From Phocaeicola oris (GTDB taxonomy: Bacteria; Bacteroidota; Bacteroidia; Bacteroidales; Bacteroidaceae), in contig NZ_JAJLQX010000010.1 of NCBI RefSeq assembly GCF_021295095.1, positions 47,000 to 110,999 on the forward strand: DNA of 64,000 nt. The letters are read 5' to 3'. The position numbers were made by a program, and so were the translations under genes. Of this stretch, positions 1-9,526 are shown one piece after another. The notes beneath the pieces were generated by a model. That model saw only the letters and a list, made by a program, of their open reading frames with translations, did not search any database and was not told the DNA's origin. Numbering within the stretch: the first letter of the stretch is position 1; each line of letters opens with the position of its first letter.

Positions 1-68
1 CCGCATCGGCGATACTTCATACCATTGTTATAACGGTCGGTAGCAGGTGTATATTTTGGATTAATCAT
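1..68 (-). CDS. Aldo/keto reductase, N-terminal fragment (cut by window edge)
   Basis: On the minus strand an ATG at 68 opens a frame that runs off the left edge. It encodes M-I-N-P-K-Y then ...DRYNNGMKYRRCG. The M-x-YRRCG start is typical of the YghZ/MgrA type of aldo/keto reductase (L-glyceraldehyde 3-phosphate reductase family, NADPH-dependent cytosolic enzymes). Only about 22 residues are visible, so the call rests on that short motif. The gene lies 3 bp downstream of the SufE gene and is probably the last visible member of the same minus-strand operon. Confidence 0.55.
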   Translation of the reverse strand, partial: MINPKYTPATDRYNNGMKYRRC

Positions 69-71
69 ATC

Positions 72-506
72 TTATATTTTTGTTTCTTCTTTTGTTTTGA
101 AAGCGAGAGCATAAAGTCGTATTTGTTTAATCATGGCAGCCAATCCGTTGCTGCGGGTGGGAGATAAGTGTTGACTCAGTCCTATTTTATCAATGAAATA
201 CAGATTAGTATTCAAAATCTCATCTGGAGTATGGTTGGAAAGAACTCGAATCAATAACGCAATGATGCCTTTTACTATCAGAGCGTCACTTTCTGCTTGA
301 AAGAGAATTTTGCCATCCGTATAATCAGCTTGCAGCCAAACCCGACTTTGGCAACCATTAATCAGATTCTGTTCAGTTTTATACTTTGGATTTAGCTCTT
401 TTTGTTCACTGCCCATATCAATCAACAATTGGTATTTGTCCATCCAATCATCCAATCCGCTGAATTCATCAATCACTTCATCTTGTAATTCATCAATCGT
501 TTTCAT
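72..506 (-). CDS. SufE family Fe-S cluster assembly protein
   Basis: A 144-residue cytosolic protein of normal SufE length. SufE accepts sulfane sulfur from the cysteine desulfurase SufS on one conserved cysteine and passes it to the SufBCD scaffold. That cysteine is visible as C52 in the motif NGCQSRVW, and the C-terminal part (LSPTRSNGLAAM) also fits the family. The gene starts 2 bp after the stop of the upstream M28/glutaminyl cyclase gene, so the two are almost certainly co-transcribed. No other suf genes are present, so the functional link with its neighbours is unclear. The family call is firm; the exact partner is inferred. Confidence 0.9.
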   Translation of the reverse strand: MKTIDELQDEVIDEFSGLDDWMDKYQLLIDMGSEQKELNPKYKTEQNLINGCQSRVWLQADYTDGKILFQAESDALIVKGIIALLIRVLSNHTPDEILNTNLYFIDKIGLSQHLSPTRSNGLAAMIKQIRLYALAFKTKEETKI

Positions 507-508
507 GC

Positions 509-1522
509 TTATTGCTCCTTATAAATAACATTCATAACAGTTTGTCCTACCGCCTTTAGCGTGTTTATGTCGATATTTTCAAAAGTATCGTTCACCGTAT
601 GCCAAGTCGGTCCAAACGAAGATTGTTGGCAAGTTGGGTCATAATTAATGATATCCACACATGGGATGTGTGCATATTGATAGACATAATTATGATCATC
701 GGTAACGTATCCGCCGTCTTGTTTTATGAAATAATTTCCAAAGCCTGCTTTATGCGCTTCTTTCCATATCTTTTTCATAGGTGAAGAAGCAGTTTCTCTG
801 GAGAATCCCTCGTAGTAGAATGTGGAATTTTTACCTCCTACCATGTCAAGTAAAATACCAAAACGGGCATGATATCCGTCTACATGCGGACGACGTCCCC
901 AATACTGAGCTCCCAGACACCACGTATCTTCTATATTTCCGTTTGTTTTTTCAAATTGAGGTGTTCCATAGTCTTCCGAATCAAAAAATATGATGTCAAT
1001 ACCTAATGGCGGTTGCTTTAATTGAATCTGACGAGCGATTTCCATGAGTACACCAACACCACTTGCGCCATCGTTTGCTCCATCAATGGGGGTGCGATGG
1101 TTTTTTTTATCCGGATCATTGTCAGCATAAGGGCGACTGTCCCAATGAGCACATAATAATATACGCTTTTGATTTTCAGGATTGTAACTGCCAATGATAT
1201 TGGTTGATTTCAAGACTTTTCCATCCCAGGCTACTAAATCAGCATTCTGAGTAATTACCTTAGCTCCAAATTTGTTCATTTGGCCGATAAGATACTCACT
1301 GCAGTTTCTATGAGCCGCTGTGTTTGGCACGCGTGGTCCGAAGTCTGTTTGTTTCTTTATATATGTATAAGCACTGTCTGCGTTAAAAGCCGGAACAGGA
1401 ATCTCTTTCTTTGTCGTTTCTTCCGTTTCTTCTATTTTATTGTTCCTGCTGTTAGCGCATGAGACTGCGCCGATTAGAGAGAGAATCAGCATTGGTAAAA
1501 AAAAGTATAATTTTATTTTCAT
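509..1522 (-). CDS. Lipoprotein glutaminyl cyclase / M28-family zinc enzyme
   Basis: A 337-residue exported protein with a lipoprotein signal (hydrophobic stretch, then SLIGAVSC with lipobox Cys 22). The M28 metallopeptidase fold shows AHWDSRP (125-131), GANDGASG with metal ligand D151, FFDSED with acidic E183, and a late His in PTWHTVND (about 308). The arrangement closely matches the animal-type glutaminyl cyclases known from Porphyromonas and Tannerella, which turn N-terminal Gln of exported proteins into pyroglutamate. An aminopeptidase role is the alternative. Several exported proteins in this window appear to be cleaved just before Gln, which supports the cyclase reading. It lies between the C26-M19 fusion gene (26 bp gap) and sufE (2 bp gap) in one operon. 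Family is certain; substrate is inferred. Confidence 0.85.
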   Translation of the reverse strand: MKIKLYFFLPMLILSLIGAVSCANSRNNKIEETEETTKKEIPVPAFNADSAYTYIKKQTDFGPRVPNTAAHRNCSEYLIGQMNKFGAKVITQNADLVAWDGKVLKSTNIIGSYNPENQKRILLCAHWDSRPYADNDPDKKNHRTPIDGANDGASGVGVLMEIARQIQLKQPPLGIDIIFFDSEDYGTPQFEKTNGNIEDTWCLGAQYWGRRPHVDGYHARFGILLDMVGGKNSTFYYEGFSRETASSPMKKIWKEAHKAGFGNYFIKQDGGYVTDDHNYVYQYAHIPCVDIINYDPTCQQSSFGPTWHTVNDTFENIDINTLKAVGQTVMNVIYKEQ

Positions 1523-1548
1523 ATTCTTTTATTTATTTCGGTACAAAG

Positions 1549-3306
1549 TTAATTATTTCCTTGTACTTCGTTCATTACTCGTAGGAAGTTTCCTCCCCAA
1601 ATCTGTTGAATGTCAACATCGGAGTACTGTTCTTTTAATAACATTTTAGTAAAGTTGATTAGTTCTGACGCATTAGCACAACCAGTTACGCCACCATCAC
1701 CGTCAAAATCCGTTCCAATTCCAACATGTTCGATGCCCATGACGCTGACCATGTGATTTAAATGGTGAATTGCATCCATAACAGTAGCTTGTCCGTTGGT
1801 TCGTAAGAATCTATTATATAAAGTAACTTGGGCGACACCACCTTTTCTGGCTAAAGCAATCAATTGCTCATCATCCAAATTACGAGGGTGATTGCAGATG
1901 GCTCGAGCAGAAGAATGAGATGCAACAATAGGTTTGCTACTGATATCTAATGCGTTATAGAAAGTGTGACGTCCTGTGTGTGAGATGTCCACCATCATAC
2001 CGACACGATTCATTTCTTTAATGACTTGTTCGCCAAAGGGAGTAACTCCCATATTCAAGTCATTATCTATTGCCGATCCGCAAATCTGATTATTTCCGTT
2101 GTGACAGAGTGTCATATAGACCACTCCGCGTTGACGAAATCGTTCTACATTAGTCATATCTTTTCCTATGGCATAACCGTTTTCGATACCTATGAAGATA
2201 GCTTTTTTGCCTTTGTCCTTCAACTTTTGAATGTCTTCAGGTTTATAAGCGATACTGACGGACGTATTATGCTTCTTTATCATGGCCTCAATTTCACTTA
2301 AAATACGGTCGGCTTTTGCAGTAGCAGCTTCTAAATCTTCATCAGATAGTCCAAGTTGTTTTAAGTAAGCTACCATAATAGTAGCATCCAACATCCCTTC
2401 TGTCATCTTATGAAGGTCGACCAATATTCGTTTGTCGCGACTTCCAAAATCAATGTGCCGGTCGAAAGCCATGGGAGTATCGCAATGGGTGTCTAATGTA
2501 ATGAACTTGTTATGCAGGCTTTTAGCCTTTTTAAAGAAACTTGCTTCTTTAATGAGCCACTCAAAGATAGGCATCATTGAGGTGTCTCCGTTGCTAATAA
2601 AGCATTCCGGATGCCACTGTACACCAAGCATAGGCTTACATTCAGCGGATTCGATTGCTTCAATAACACCATCCGATGCTATGGCAGAAACCTTGAATCC
2701 GACAGCTGTTTTTCTTACTGCCTGGTGATGGAATGAATTAACAGGAATATTTTCTTTACCTATTATATTATATAATAAGGTATCTTTTTTGATTGTTACC
2801 GTATGGGAAGCGTAGGGGCGGTCTAAATCTTGGTTATGTTTGATGGTCTGTTTTTCTCTTTGAGAGTAAATATCCTGATAAAGTGTCCCATCCATTGCAA
2901 AGTTGAGGATTTGAATACCACGGCAGATTCCTAAAATCGGGATTTGTCGATCGGACGCCAGCTTTGTGAGGAGAAGTTCTTGTTTATCCCTGCGAGCATT
3001 AATATTATGCAATTCCGGAATTGGCTCTTCATTCAAACAGAGTGGATTAATATCTCCTCCACCGGTCAGAATTAAACCGTCAATAGTGTTTAAGACATTG
3101 AGAATTACATTTGTATCATCGGTGGGCGGCAATATAAACGGAATACCTCCCGCTTTTATAATGGACGTGTAGTATGCTTCCGCAAGTGTACACTCACTGT
3201 CGTGAAAGTTCCCTGTCAATCCGATTATCGGAGCTTGCTTGTAGTTGGGAAAGTGTTGAAGCAATTCTTCGTATACTGCGGAAATATCAAAAGGATTTGA
3301 TTTCAT
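1549..3306 (-). CDS. Fusion of class I glutamine amidotransferase-like (C26) domain and M19 membrane dipeptidase domain
   Basis: A 585-residue two-domain protein. Residues about 20-255 are a peptidase C26 / gamma-glutamyl-GABA hydrolase-type amidotransferase, with nucleophile C128 in GICRGIQ and the His-Glu pair in WHPECF (H232, E234). From about 265 to the end lies a renal-dipeptidase-type M19 metallopeptidase, with the HxD zinc motif LDTHCDT (H274, D276), DISHTGRH and ASHSSARAICNHPRN. C26 enzymes cut gamma-glutamyl bonds and M19 enzymes cut dipeptides, so the fusion could process gamma-glutamyl peptides in two steps. No signal peptide is seen, so it is probably cytosolic. A TATCTTTG box (complement of 3329-3336) just upstream is a likely -7 element, without a clear -33. 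It is the first gene of the minus-strand operon with the glutaminyl cyclase and SufE. Confidence 0.88.
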   Translation of the reverse strand: MKSNPFDISAVYEELLQHFPNYKQAPIIGLTGNFHDSECTLAEAYYTSIIKAGGIPFILPPTDDTNVILNVLNTIDGLILTGGGDINPLCLNEEPIPELHNINARRDKQELLLTKLASDRQIPILGICRGIQILNFAMDGTLYQDIYSQREKQTIKHNQDLDRPYASHTVTIKKDTLLYNIIGKENIPVNSFHHQAVRKTAVGFKVSAIASDGVIEAIESAECKPMLGVQWHPECFISNGDTSMMPIFEWLIKEASFFKKAKSLHNKFITLDTHCDTPMAFDRHIDFGSRDKRILVDLHKMTEGMLDATIMVAYLKQLGLSDEDLEAATAKADRILSEIEAMIKKHNTSVSIAYKPEDIQKLKDKGKKAIFIGIENGYAIGKDMTNVERFRQRGVVYMTLCHNGNNQICGSAIDNDLNMGVTPFGEQVIKEMNRVGMMVDISHTGRHTFYNALDISSKPIVASHSSARAICNHPRNLDDEQLIALARKGGVAQVTLYNRFLRTNGQATVMDAIHHLNHMVSVMGIEHVGIGTDFDGDGGVTGCANASELINFTKMLLKEQYSDVDIQQIWGGNFLRVMNEVQGNN

Positions 3307-3353
3307 ACGCTCTTTTTTATAGATAAAACAAAGATACGCAGAAAATTTGTATT

Positions 3354-3668
3354 TTACTTATAATCGTCTTTACGTTTTGGATTCATTGGAAACCAGCCTC
3401 TCAAAACTCGTTTCCTTTGTTCAAATACTTCGAGTATACTCCAAAAACAGGAAAAAGAAAATACGCCAATAAGTGTGGATAGCAAAATATCTTTAATAAG
3501 CAGGCATGAAATAATGCCAACAATTCCCAAAAGCAGGAAGACCCACCAGCATTTTACTCCAAAATAATACTCGCTCTTTACCACGATAGGGTGAAAAATC
3601 CCAATCATTAGAAAAGTGCAAATCCCTATAATAAGACCGTCGAAATGAATATTATTTAGCGTTTCCAT
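3354..3668 (-). CDS. DUF4491 family small membrane protein
   Basis: A 104-residue protein with three hydrophobic segments (about 10-28, 38-57 and 60-80) and a basic tail ending PMNPKRKDDYK. It matches the DUF4491 family of Bacteroidota inner-membrane proteins, for which I know no function. Its start overlaps the end of the upstream Lrp-type regulator gene by 17 bp, so the two are translationally coupled and probably co-transcribed. Whether the regulator controls the membrane protein's substrate is not known. Confidence 0.75.
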   Translation of the reverse strand: METLNNIHFDGLIIGICTFLMIGIFHPIVVKSEYYFGVKCWWVFLLLGIVGIISCLLIKDILLSTLIGVFSFSCFWSILEVFEQRKRVLRGWFPMNPKRKDDYK

Positions 3669-4140
3669 TCACGTCGGCATCTTCATTCGAGATGGGAATC
3701 TCACGCTTTATACTCTGATCAAGAGAAATTAGAGTCTCTGTAGATGTAACACCGGGTATTTCTTGAATCTTAGAGTTTAAAAGATCCATAAGGTGTTCAT
3801 TATCGTGAGAATATAATTTAGTAAGCATTGTATAGGGACCTGTTGTGAAGTGGCATTCAACGATTTCTGGAATCTTCATTAATTGTTTTACGACTTCTTT
3901 ATACATGGATCCTCTTTCAAGTTTGATGCCTACATAAGTGCATGTGCGATATCCTAAACTCTTTGGATTAACGATATAACCGGAACCAACAATGACACCC
4001 AAATCAATCAAGCGTTGAACGCGTTGATGGATGGCAGCTCGTGATACACCACATTCCGCAGCTACGTCCTTAAAAGGGATGCGTGCGTTTAAAGTAATAA
4101 TTTCCAAGATCTTTCGGTCAAGGTTGTCAATCTTTTCCAT
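3652..4140 (-). CDS. Lrp/AsnC family transcriptional regulator
   Basis: A 162-residue DNA-binding protein of standard Lrp/AsnC length. Residues about 4-62 form the winged helix-turn-helix (LDRKILEIITLNARIPFKDVA, then GVSRAAIHQRVQRL). Residues about 70-150 form the RAM ligand-sensing domain. Family members respond to amino acids and regulate amino-acid metabolism or transport. The C-terminal 17 bp overlap the DUF4491 gene. A TATATTTG box lies upstream on the same strand (complement of about 4166-4173), but its -33 partner is poorly spaced. The target regulon cannot be read from the window. Confidence 0.9.
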   Translation of the reverse strand: MEKIDNLDRKILEIITLNARIPFKDVAAECGVSRAAIHQRVQRLIDLGVIVGSGYIVNPKSLGYRTCTYVGIKLERGSMYKEVVKQLMKIPEIVECHFTTGPYTMLTKLYSHDNEHLMDLLNSKIQEIPGVTSTETLISLDQSIKREIPISNEDADVNGNAK

Positions 4141-4364
4141 AATTTGATAAAATTCATTTTGTAAGCAAATATAGACCTTTTTTTTAATTATTCTATCAAA
4201 AAGAAGAAAAATTGTATTTTTCTGCTCAAAAAAGGATATCGAAATACTCCAGTTCGAGAGGAAGAAACTTAAAATGAGATGTATTGATTTATATCTTCAA
4301 TGGTATTTCCTACAAGTATAGATTACTTCTTTTTAGAAGAGCACACAGTCTTTTTAGAAACCGA

Positions 4365-4700
4365 TCATGGACAGTTACTATTCCCGTGCATACAAATGGG
4401 GAAAGAGAATATGGTTGAGTTTCTATATTCATCAGAAAAATTATTTGTTTTATATAAGTGATTTAATCGTTTCACATAAGTGATTCACTTGTTTCACATA
4501 AGTGATTCACTTGTTTCACAGATGTGATACACTTGTTTCACATAGGTGAAACATAAGAATCATCTGTATGAATTGAACAACTTATATGAATCACTTTTCT
4601 TAGTCTCTTGATGATAAATTTAAAGAACCTAACGAAAAGAAGAAAACATCGTTTAAATATGCCGCAAGGATGTTTTGCCTTCTCGTTAGGCTCGATATGA
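4365..4700 (+). repeat. Dispersed 22-bp-array element, copy A
   Basis: This non-coding stretch fills most of the 582-bp gap between the Lrp gene and the first acyltransferase gene. A left flank (about 4365-4453, including CATCAGAAAAATTA) leads into four and a half tandem 22-bp units at 4454-4553. The unit is ATAAGTGATTCACTTGTTTCAC, and it contains the perfect palindrome AAGTGATTCACTT. A right flank (4554-4627, with ATGAATCACTTTTC) follows. The segment ends in a long hairpin at 4628-4690 (CCTAACGA with TCGTTAGG, plus AAAACATC with GATGTTTT). Related copies lie near 20580, 33190, 41318, 56795 and 63570. No spacers separate the units, so it is not a CRISPR array. The rest of the gap (4141-4364) is AT-rich with nothing recognised. 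Confidence 0.8.
4628..4690 (+). terminator. Long hairpin at the right end of repeat copy A
   Basis: Outer stem CCTAACGA (4628-4635) pairs with TCGTTAGG (4683-4690). Inner stem AAAACATC (4643-4650) pairs with GATGTTTT (4669-4676). A run of six T follows at about 4701. It could terminate transcription reading through the repeat, or serve as the structured end of an element-derived RNA. Its position just beyond the 3' end of a minus-strand gene also allows a role for that gene. Confidence 0.5.
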
Positions 4701-4722
4701 TTTTTTACATTAATAGTTAGTG

Positions 4723-5862
4723 TTATACTTTTAAGAAGATGCGTTTTCTATATAAAAAGTATAAGAAGAGCCAACATACAGTAATATAGCATATATCTTT
4801 CAAGGTAGGTTGGAGTATCTCTGAGAACTGTCGGACGAGTCCGTTGGTTAGCTGATTCGAAGTGTATTGGAAGTTGATGAATTGCTGCGCCAAATATATA
4901 GTAATAGGATTCATTCCGATAACGATGAAAGGAAAACTCCATTTGCGTAAATTGCGTACATCTATGATATAATAGAATAAGGCGAACATTAGGATGGAAT
5001 ACGCGCCGACAACAAGGACAAAGGTACTGGTCCATAACTTTTTATTAATAGGGAATATTGTGCTCCATGCAAGACCGACGATCAACATGATGATTCCGGC
5101 AGCGACCATATAAAGTACTTTCTTATTATCTGTTACATCTTTTCGACGAACCCATTCTCCGGTCAACATACCTAAAAGAGCAGTAGCAATAGCAGGAATA
5201 GTACTAAGTACTCCTTCGGGGTCGAGCATGCCTCCTTCAAGTGGGCAACTGGGAAGAATCATCCTGTCTAAGTAGCCTTCCAAGCAACCGTCGTGTGAGA
5301 AGCTGTCTGCTCCGGCCGGCGCATCGGGGGAAGCTATCAGGCTGACTAAATAATAGCCTATCAGGATAATGGCAACTATTCCAATGCGAGCTTTTGTCTT
5401 CGAATTGATATAAATCAGGGCAGCGAACATCCAACCCAATCCGATTCGGGCTAAAACGCTGGCATATCGTGCATGAGCGAAATCAAACGTGCTTAGTATG
5501 CCATTGTATATAATACCTAAAATGATTAATATGATGCCTCTTTTGATAATCTTTTTATAGATGTCTTTTCTGCTTTTCCCTTGCAGTTGTTGTTTGGCGT
5601 AAGAAAAAGGAAATGAAATTCCGGCTATGAAGAGAAACAGAGGGAAGATAGTGTCATGATGATGAAATCCATGCCATTCAACATGTTCCATCTGATCGGC
5701 TAAAGCCTGAAAGAAAGAGGTTGGCCATATATTAGCTAATGAAGCGATGAGGGCGGCGCCTCCCATGATGAAAAACATATCAAAGCCTCGTAAGGCATCC
5801 AGTGATTGCAATCGCTTTGGCAATTGAGCTGCGGCGATTTTTTTTTCTTTCGAAGAATTCAT
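4723..5862 (-). CDS. DUF5009 / heparan-alpha-glucosaminide acetyltransferase-like membrane acyltransferase (paralogue 1)
   Basis: A 379-residue polytopic inner-membrane protein with about ten hydrophobic helices. The N-terminal LDALRGFDMFFIMGG and the HDTIFPLFLFIAGISFPFSYAK region are hallmarks of the DUF5009/HGSNAT-like acyltransferases, which move acyl groups across a membrane onto sugars. The conserved His in the HHHDTIFP stretch (about 68-70) is the candidate catalytic residue. The start lies 25 bp after the stop of a second, clearly paralogous gene, so the two form one operon. The acceptor sugar is unknown. Divergently encoded neighbours are an exported glycerophosphodiesterase and an esterase. 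Confidence 0.8.
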   Translation of the reverse strand: MNSSKEKKIAAAQLPKRLQSLDALRGFDMFFIMGGAALIASLANIWPTSFFQALADQMEHVEWHGFHHHDTIFPLFLFIAGISFPFSYAKQQLQGKSRKDIYKKIIKRGIILIILGIIYNGILSTFDFAHARYASVLARIGLGWMFAALIYINSKTKARIGIVAIILIGYYLVSLIASPDAPAGADSFSHDGCLEGYLDRMILPSCPLEGGMLDPEGVLSTIPAIATALLGMLTGEWVRRKDVTDNKKVLYMVAAGIIMLIVGLAWSTIFPINKKLWTSTFVLVVGAYSILMFALFYYIIDVRNLRKWSFPFIVIGMNPITIYLAQQFINFQYTSNQLTNGLVRQFSEILQPTLKDICYITVCWLFLYFLYRKRIFLKV

Positions 5863-5887
5863 ATTATATTATTCATTTATTATTAAT

Positions 5888-6976
5888 TCAGATTTTAATG
5901 AAAATACGTTGGCGATACATAAACCAAAGAATTAGGAATATAATCATATAATTTCCAAAGGTAATCCAGACGGGATAATAAGTGTCACCCAAGTATTGTC
6001 GCATGCCATAGCCGAGAGATTCGAATGCGGATCGGAAGTTAATTTTCTCTCCTACGAAATAGGCAACAATGGAATTCATGCCATAAAACTTTAACCAATT
6101 TAAGCCTTTGCGAATACCCAGATAGTCAATGACAAAATAGAATAAAGCCATTAACAAAAAACTGATTCCTCCTGCAAACAGGCACATACTACAAGTCCAG
6201 ATATGCTTGATGATAGGCATTTGTAAGCTCCATAATAAGGCAGCTACAATTAACCCGACTCCTACTATAAACAAAGTACGGGCTGCTCTTAATTTTTCTT
6301 CTTTTGCTTTTTTCATAATCTGTCCGGCAAACGCGCCCAGCATGACTGTCACTCCGAATGTTAAGCTACTCCATATCCATGTATAATTCGGATCGCCGCA
6401 GAAGCGTCCCATCATAGCCTGATCAACTTTATATGCAAAGTTTCCCGTAGGAGTCCAATCTCCACAGAATGTCATCGGAATCCAATATATAATTAGAAGA
6501 GCAGCTGTAGCAATAATCTGCTTTCTCATTCCTTTGCAATAGGCTAGAATAAATGCCGTAATCAGATAGCCGGCAGCTATAGATTGTAATGTGTTGACAT
6601 ATATGTGTATATCGTTTGGATCAAATCCCAGAAGATTTCCCTGACAAATCATACCTAATATAAATAATATAATGAAACGACGGAAGACTTTTTTCCAAAG
6701 GGCTTTGTGATTATTCGCAAATTTTGCCAGAGAGAAAGGCATGGATGCTCCGGCCATAAAGAGGAAGAGTGGCATTACCATATCCCAACAGCGGAATCCT
6801 TCCCATGGTTCATGACTGAACTGGTATAAAATAGGTTCTAATGTTGGATTGTCATAGGCCCTTGCCCAAGCAGAAAAAATTGGCTCAAAGCAAACTAACA
6901 TGAAAAGATCAAATCCTCGGAGAATGTCGAGGGAAGCTAAACGACCTTTAGGCATTTGTCTGACGGTGTTTTCCAT
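5888..6976 (-). CDS. DUF5009-like membrane acyltransferase (paralogue 2)
   Basis: A 362-residue polytopic membrane protein paralogous to its downstream neighbour. It shares LASLDILRGFDLFMLV, CWDMVMPLFLFMAGASMPFSLAKF and the C-terminal MYRQRIFIK ending. I place the start at the ATG at 6976 (MENTVRQMPKGR), because a longer frame opening at 7093 adds a poorly conserved 39-residue leader and runs through a probable promoter box (TATCTTTG, complement of 7000-7007). The expected His of the HHHD motif in paralogue 1 is replaced here by a Cys-Trp-Asp sequence. The two copies may therefore differ in activity or substrate. Overall family is well supported; the function is not. Confidence 0.78.
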   Translation of the reverse strand: MENTVRQMPKGRLASLDILRGFDLFMLVCFEPIFSAWARAYDNPTLEPILYQFSHEPWEGFRCWDMVMPLFLFMAGASMPFSLAKFANNHKALWKKVFRRFIILFILGMICQGNLLGFDPNDIHIYVNTLQSIAAGYLITAFILAYCKGMRKQIIATAALLIIYWIPMTFCGDWTPTGNFAYKVDQAMMGRFCGDPNYTWIWSSLTFGVTVMLGAFAGQIMKKAKEEKLRAARTLFIVGVGLIVAALLWSLQMPIIKHIWTCSMCLFAGGISFLLMALFYFVIDYLGIRKGLNWLKFYGMNSIVAYFVGEKINFRSAFESLGYGMRQYLGDTYYPVWITFGNYMIIFLILWFMYRQRIFIKI

Positions 6977-7144
6977 TTGTTTTGATTTACATATTTTTTC
7001 AAAGATACAATCTTTTTTATTAAGTATATATTCTGATATAAATAAATTAAAAAGAAAAAGAACAAAAATTAGTTTATGTAGATGATTTTTCATATTTTTA
7101 GCCTTGAAAAAGAATCAAGAAAGGCTAGCAGTATAATAAATAAC

Positions 7145-9176
<2,032 letters not shown>

Positions 9177-9207
9177 GTATAAATTGAAAACTACGGAGAT
9201 GTGGTAG

Positions 9208-9279
9208 TAGCCCCGAGCAGAATCGAACTGCTATCTAAAGTTTAGGAAACTTCTATTCTATCCGTTGAACTACGAGGCC
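9208..9279 (-). tRNA. tRNA-Arg (anticodon CCT)
   Basis: The complement folds as a full cloverleaf. The acceptor stem is GGCCTCG with CGGGGCT. The anticodon stem GAAGT/ACTTT carries loop TTCCTAA (anticodon CCT, reading AGG). The T-arm is AGCAG-TTCGATT-CTGCT, and the discriminator base is A. The 3' CCA is not encoded. It lies antisense to the flanking genes. Confidence 0.92.
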
Positions 9280-9393
9280 GTTAGTGAATAAAATATTTAC
9301 TTCGCAAAGGTAGTTCTTTTTATGGATATGTTCGCAAGAATATTAATCTTTTCTTTTATTTGAGAATTTTACAATAGAAGAAGTGCTAACAAT

Positions 9394-9434
9394 GAGTCGG
9401 ACAAGAAGAATTTTCTTCTTTCCGACTCTTTTTT
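9394..9434 (+). terminator. Rho-independent terminator
   Basis: GAGTCGGA (9394-9401) pairs with TCCGACTC (9421-9428), with an inner AGAAGAA/TTCTTCT stem, followed by six T. In orientation it serves the plus-strand GDPD-esterase operon and insulates the TonB-receptor gene. Confidence 0.8.
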
Positions 9435-9526
9435 ACATTAAAGTAACAAATATCTCTTTAGATTTTATTACATTTGTGATGTCTTATGAATAGAAAATTC
9501 TAAATTTTAATTAATTATTGAGACCT

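Noticed and set aside
5888-7093. Longer form of acyltransferase paralogue 2 starting at 7093
   Set aside because: The extra 39 residues are not shared with the paralogue and cross a TATCTTTG promoter-like box; the ATG at 6976 fits better.
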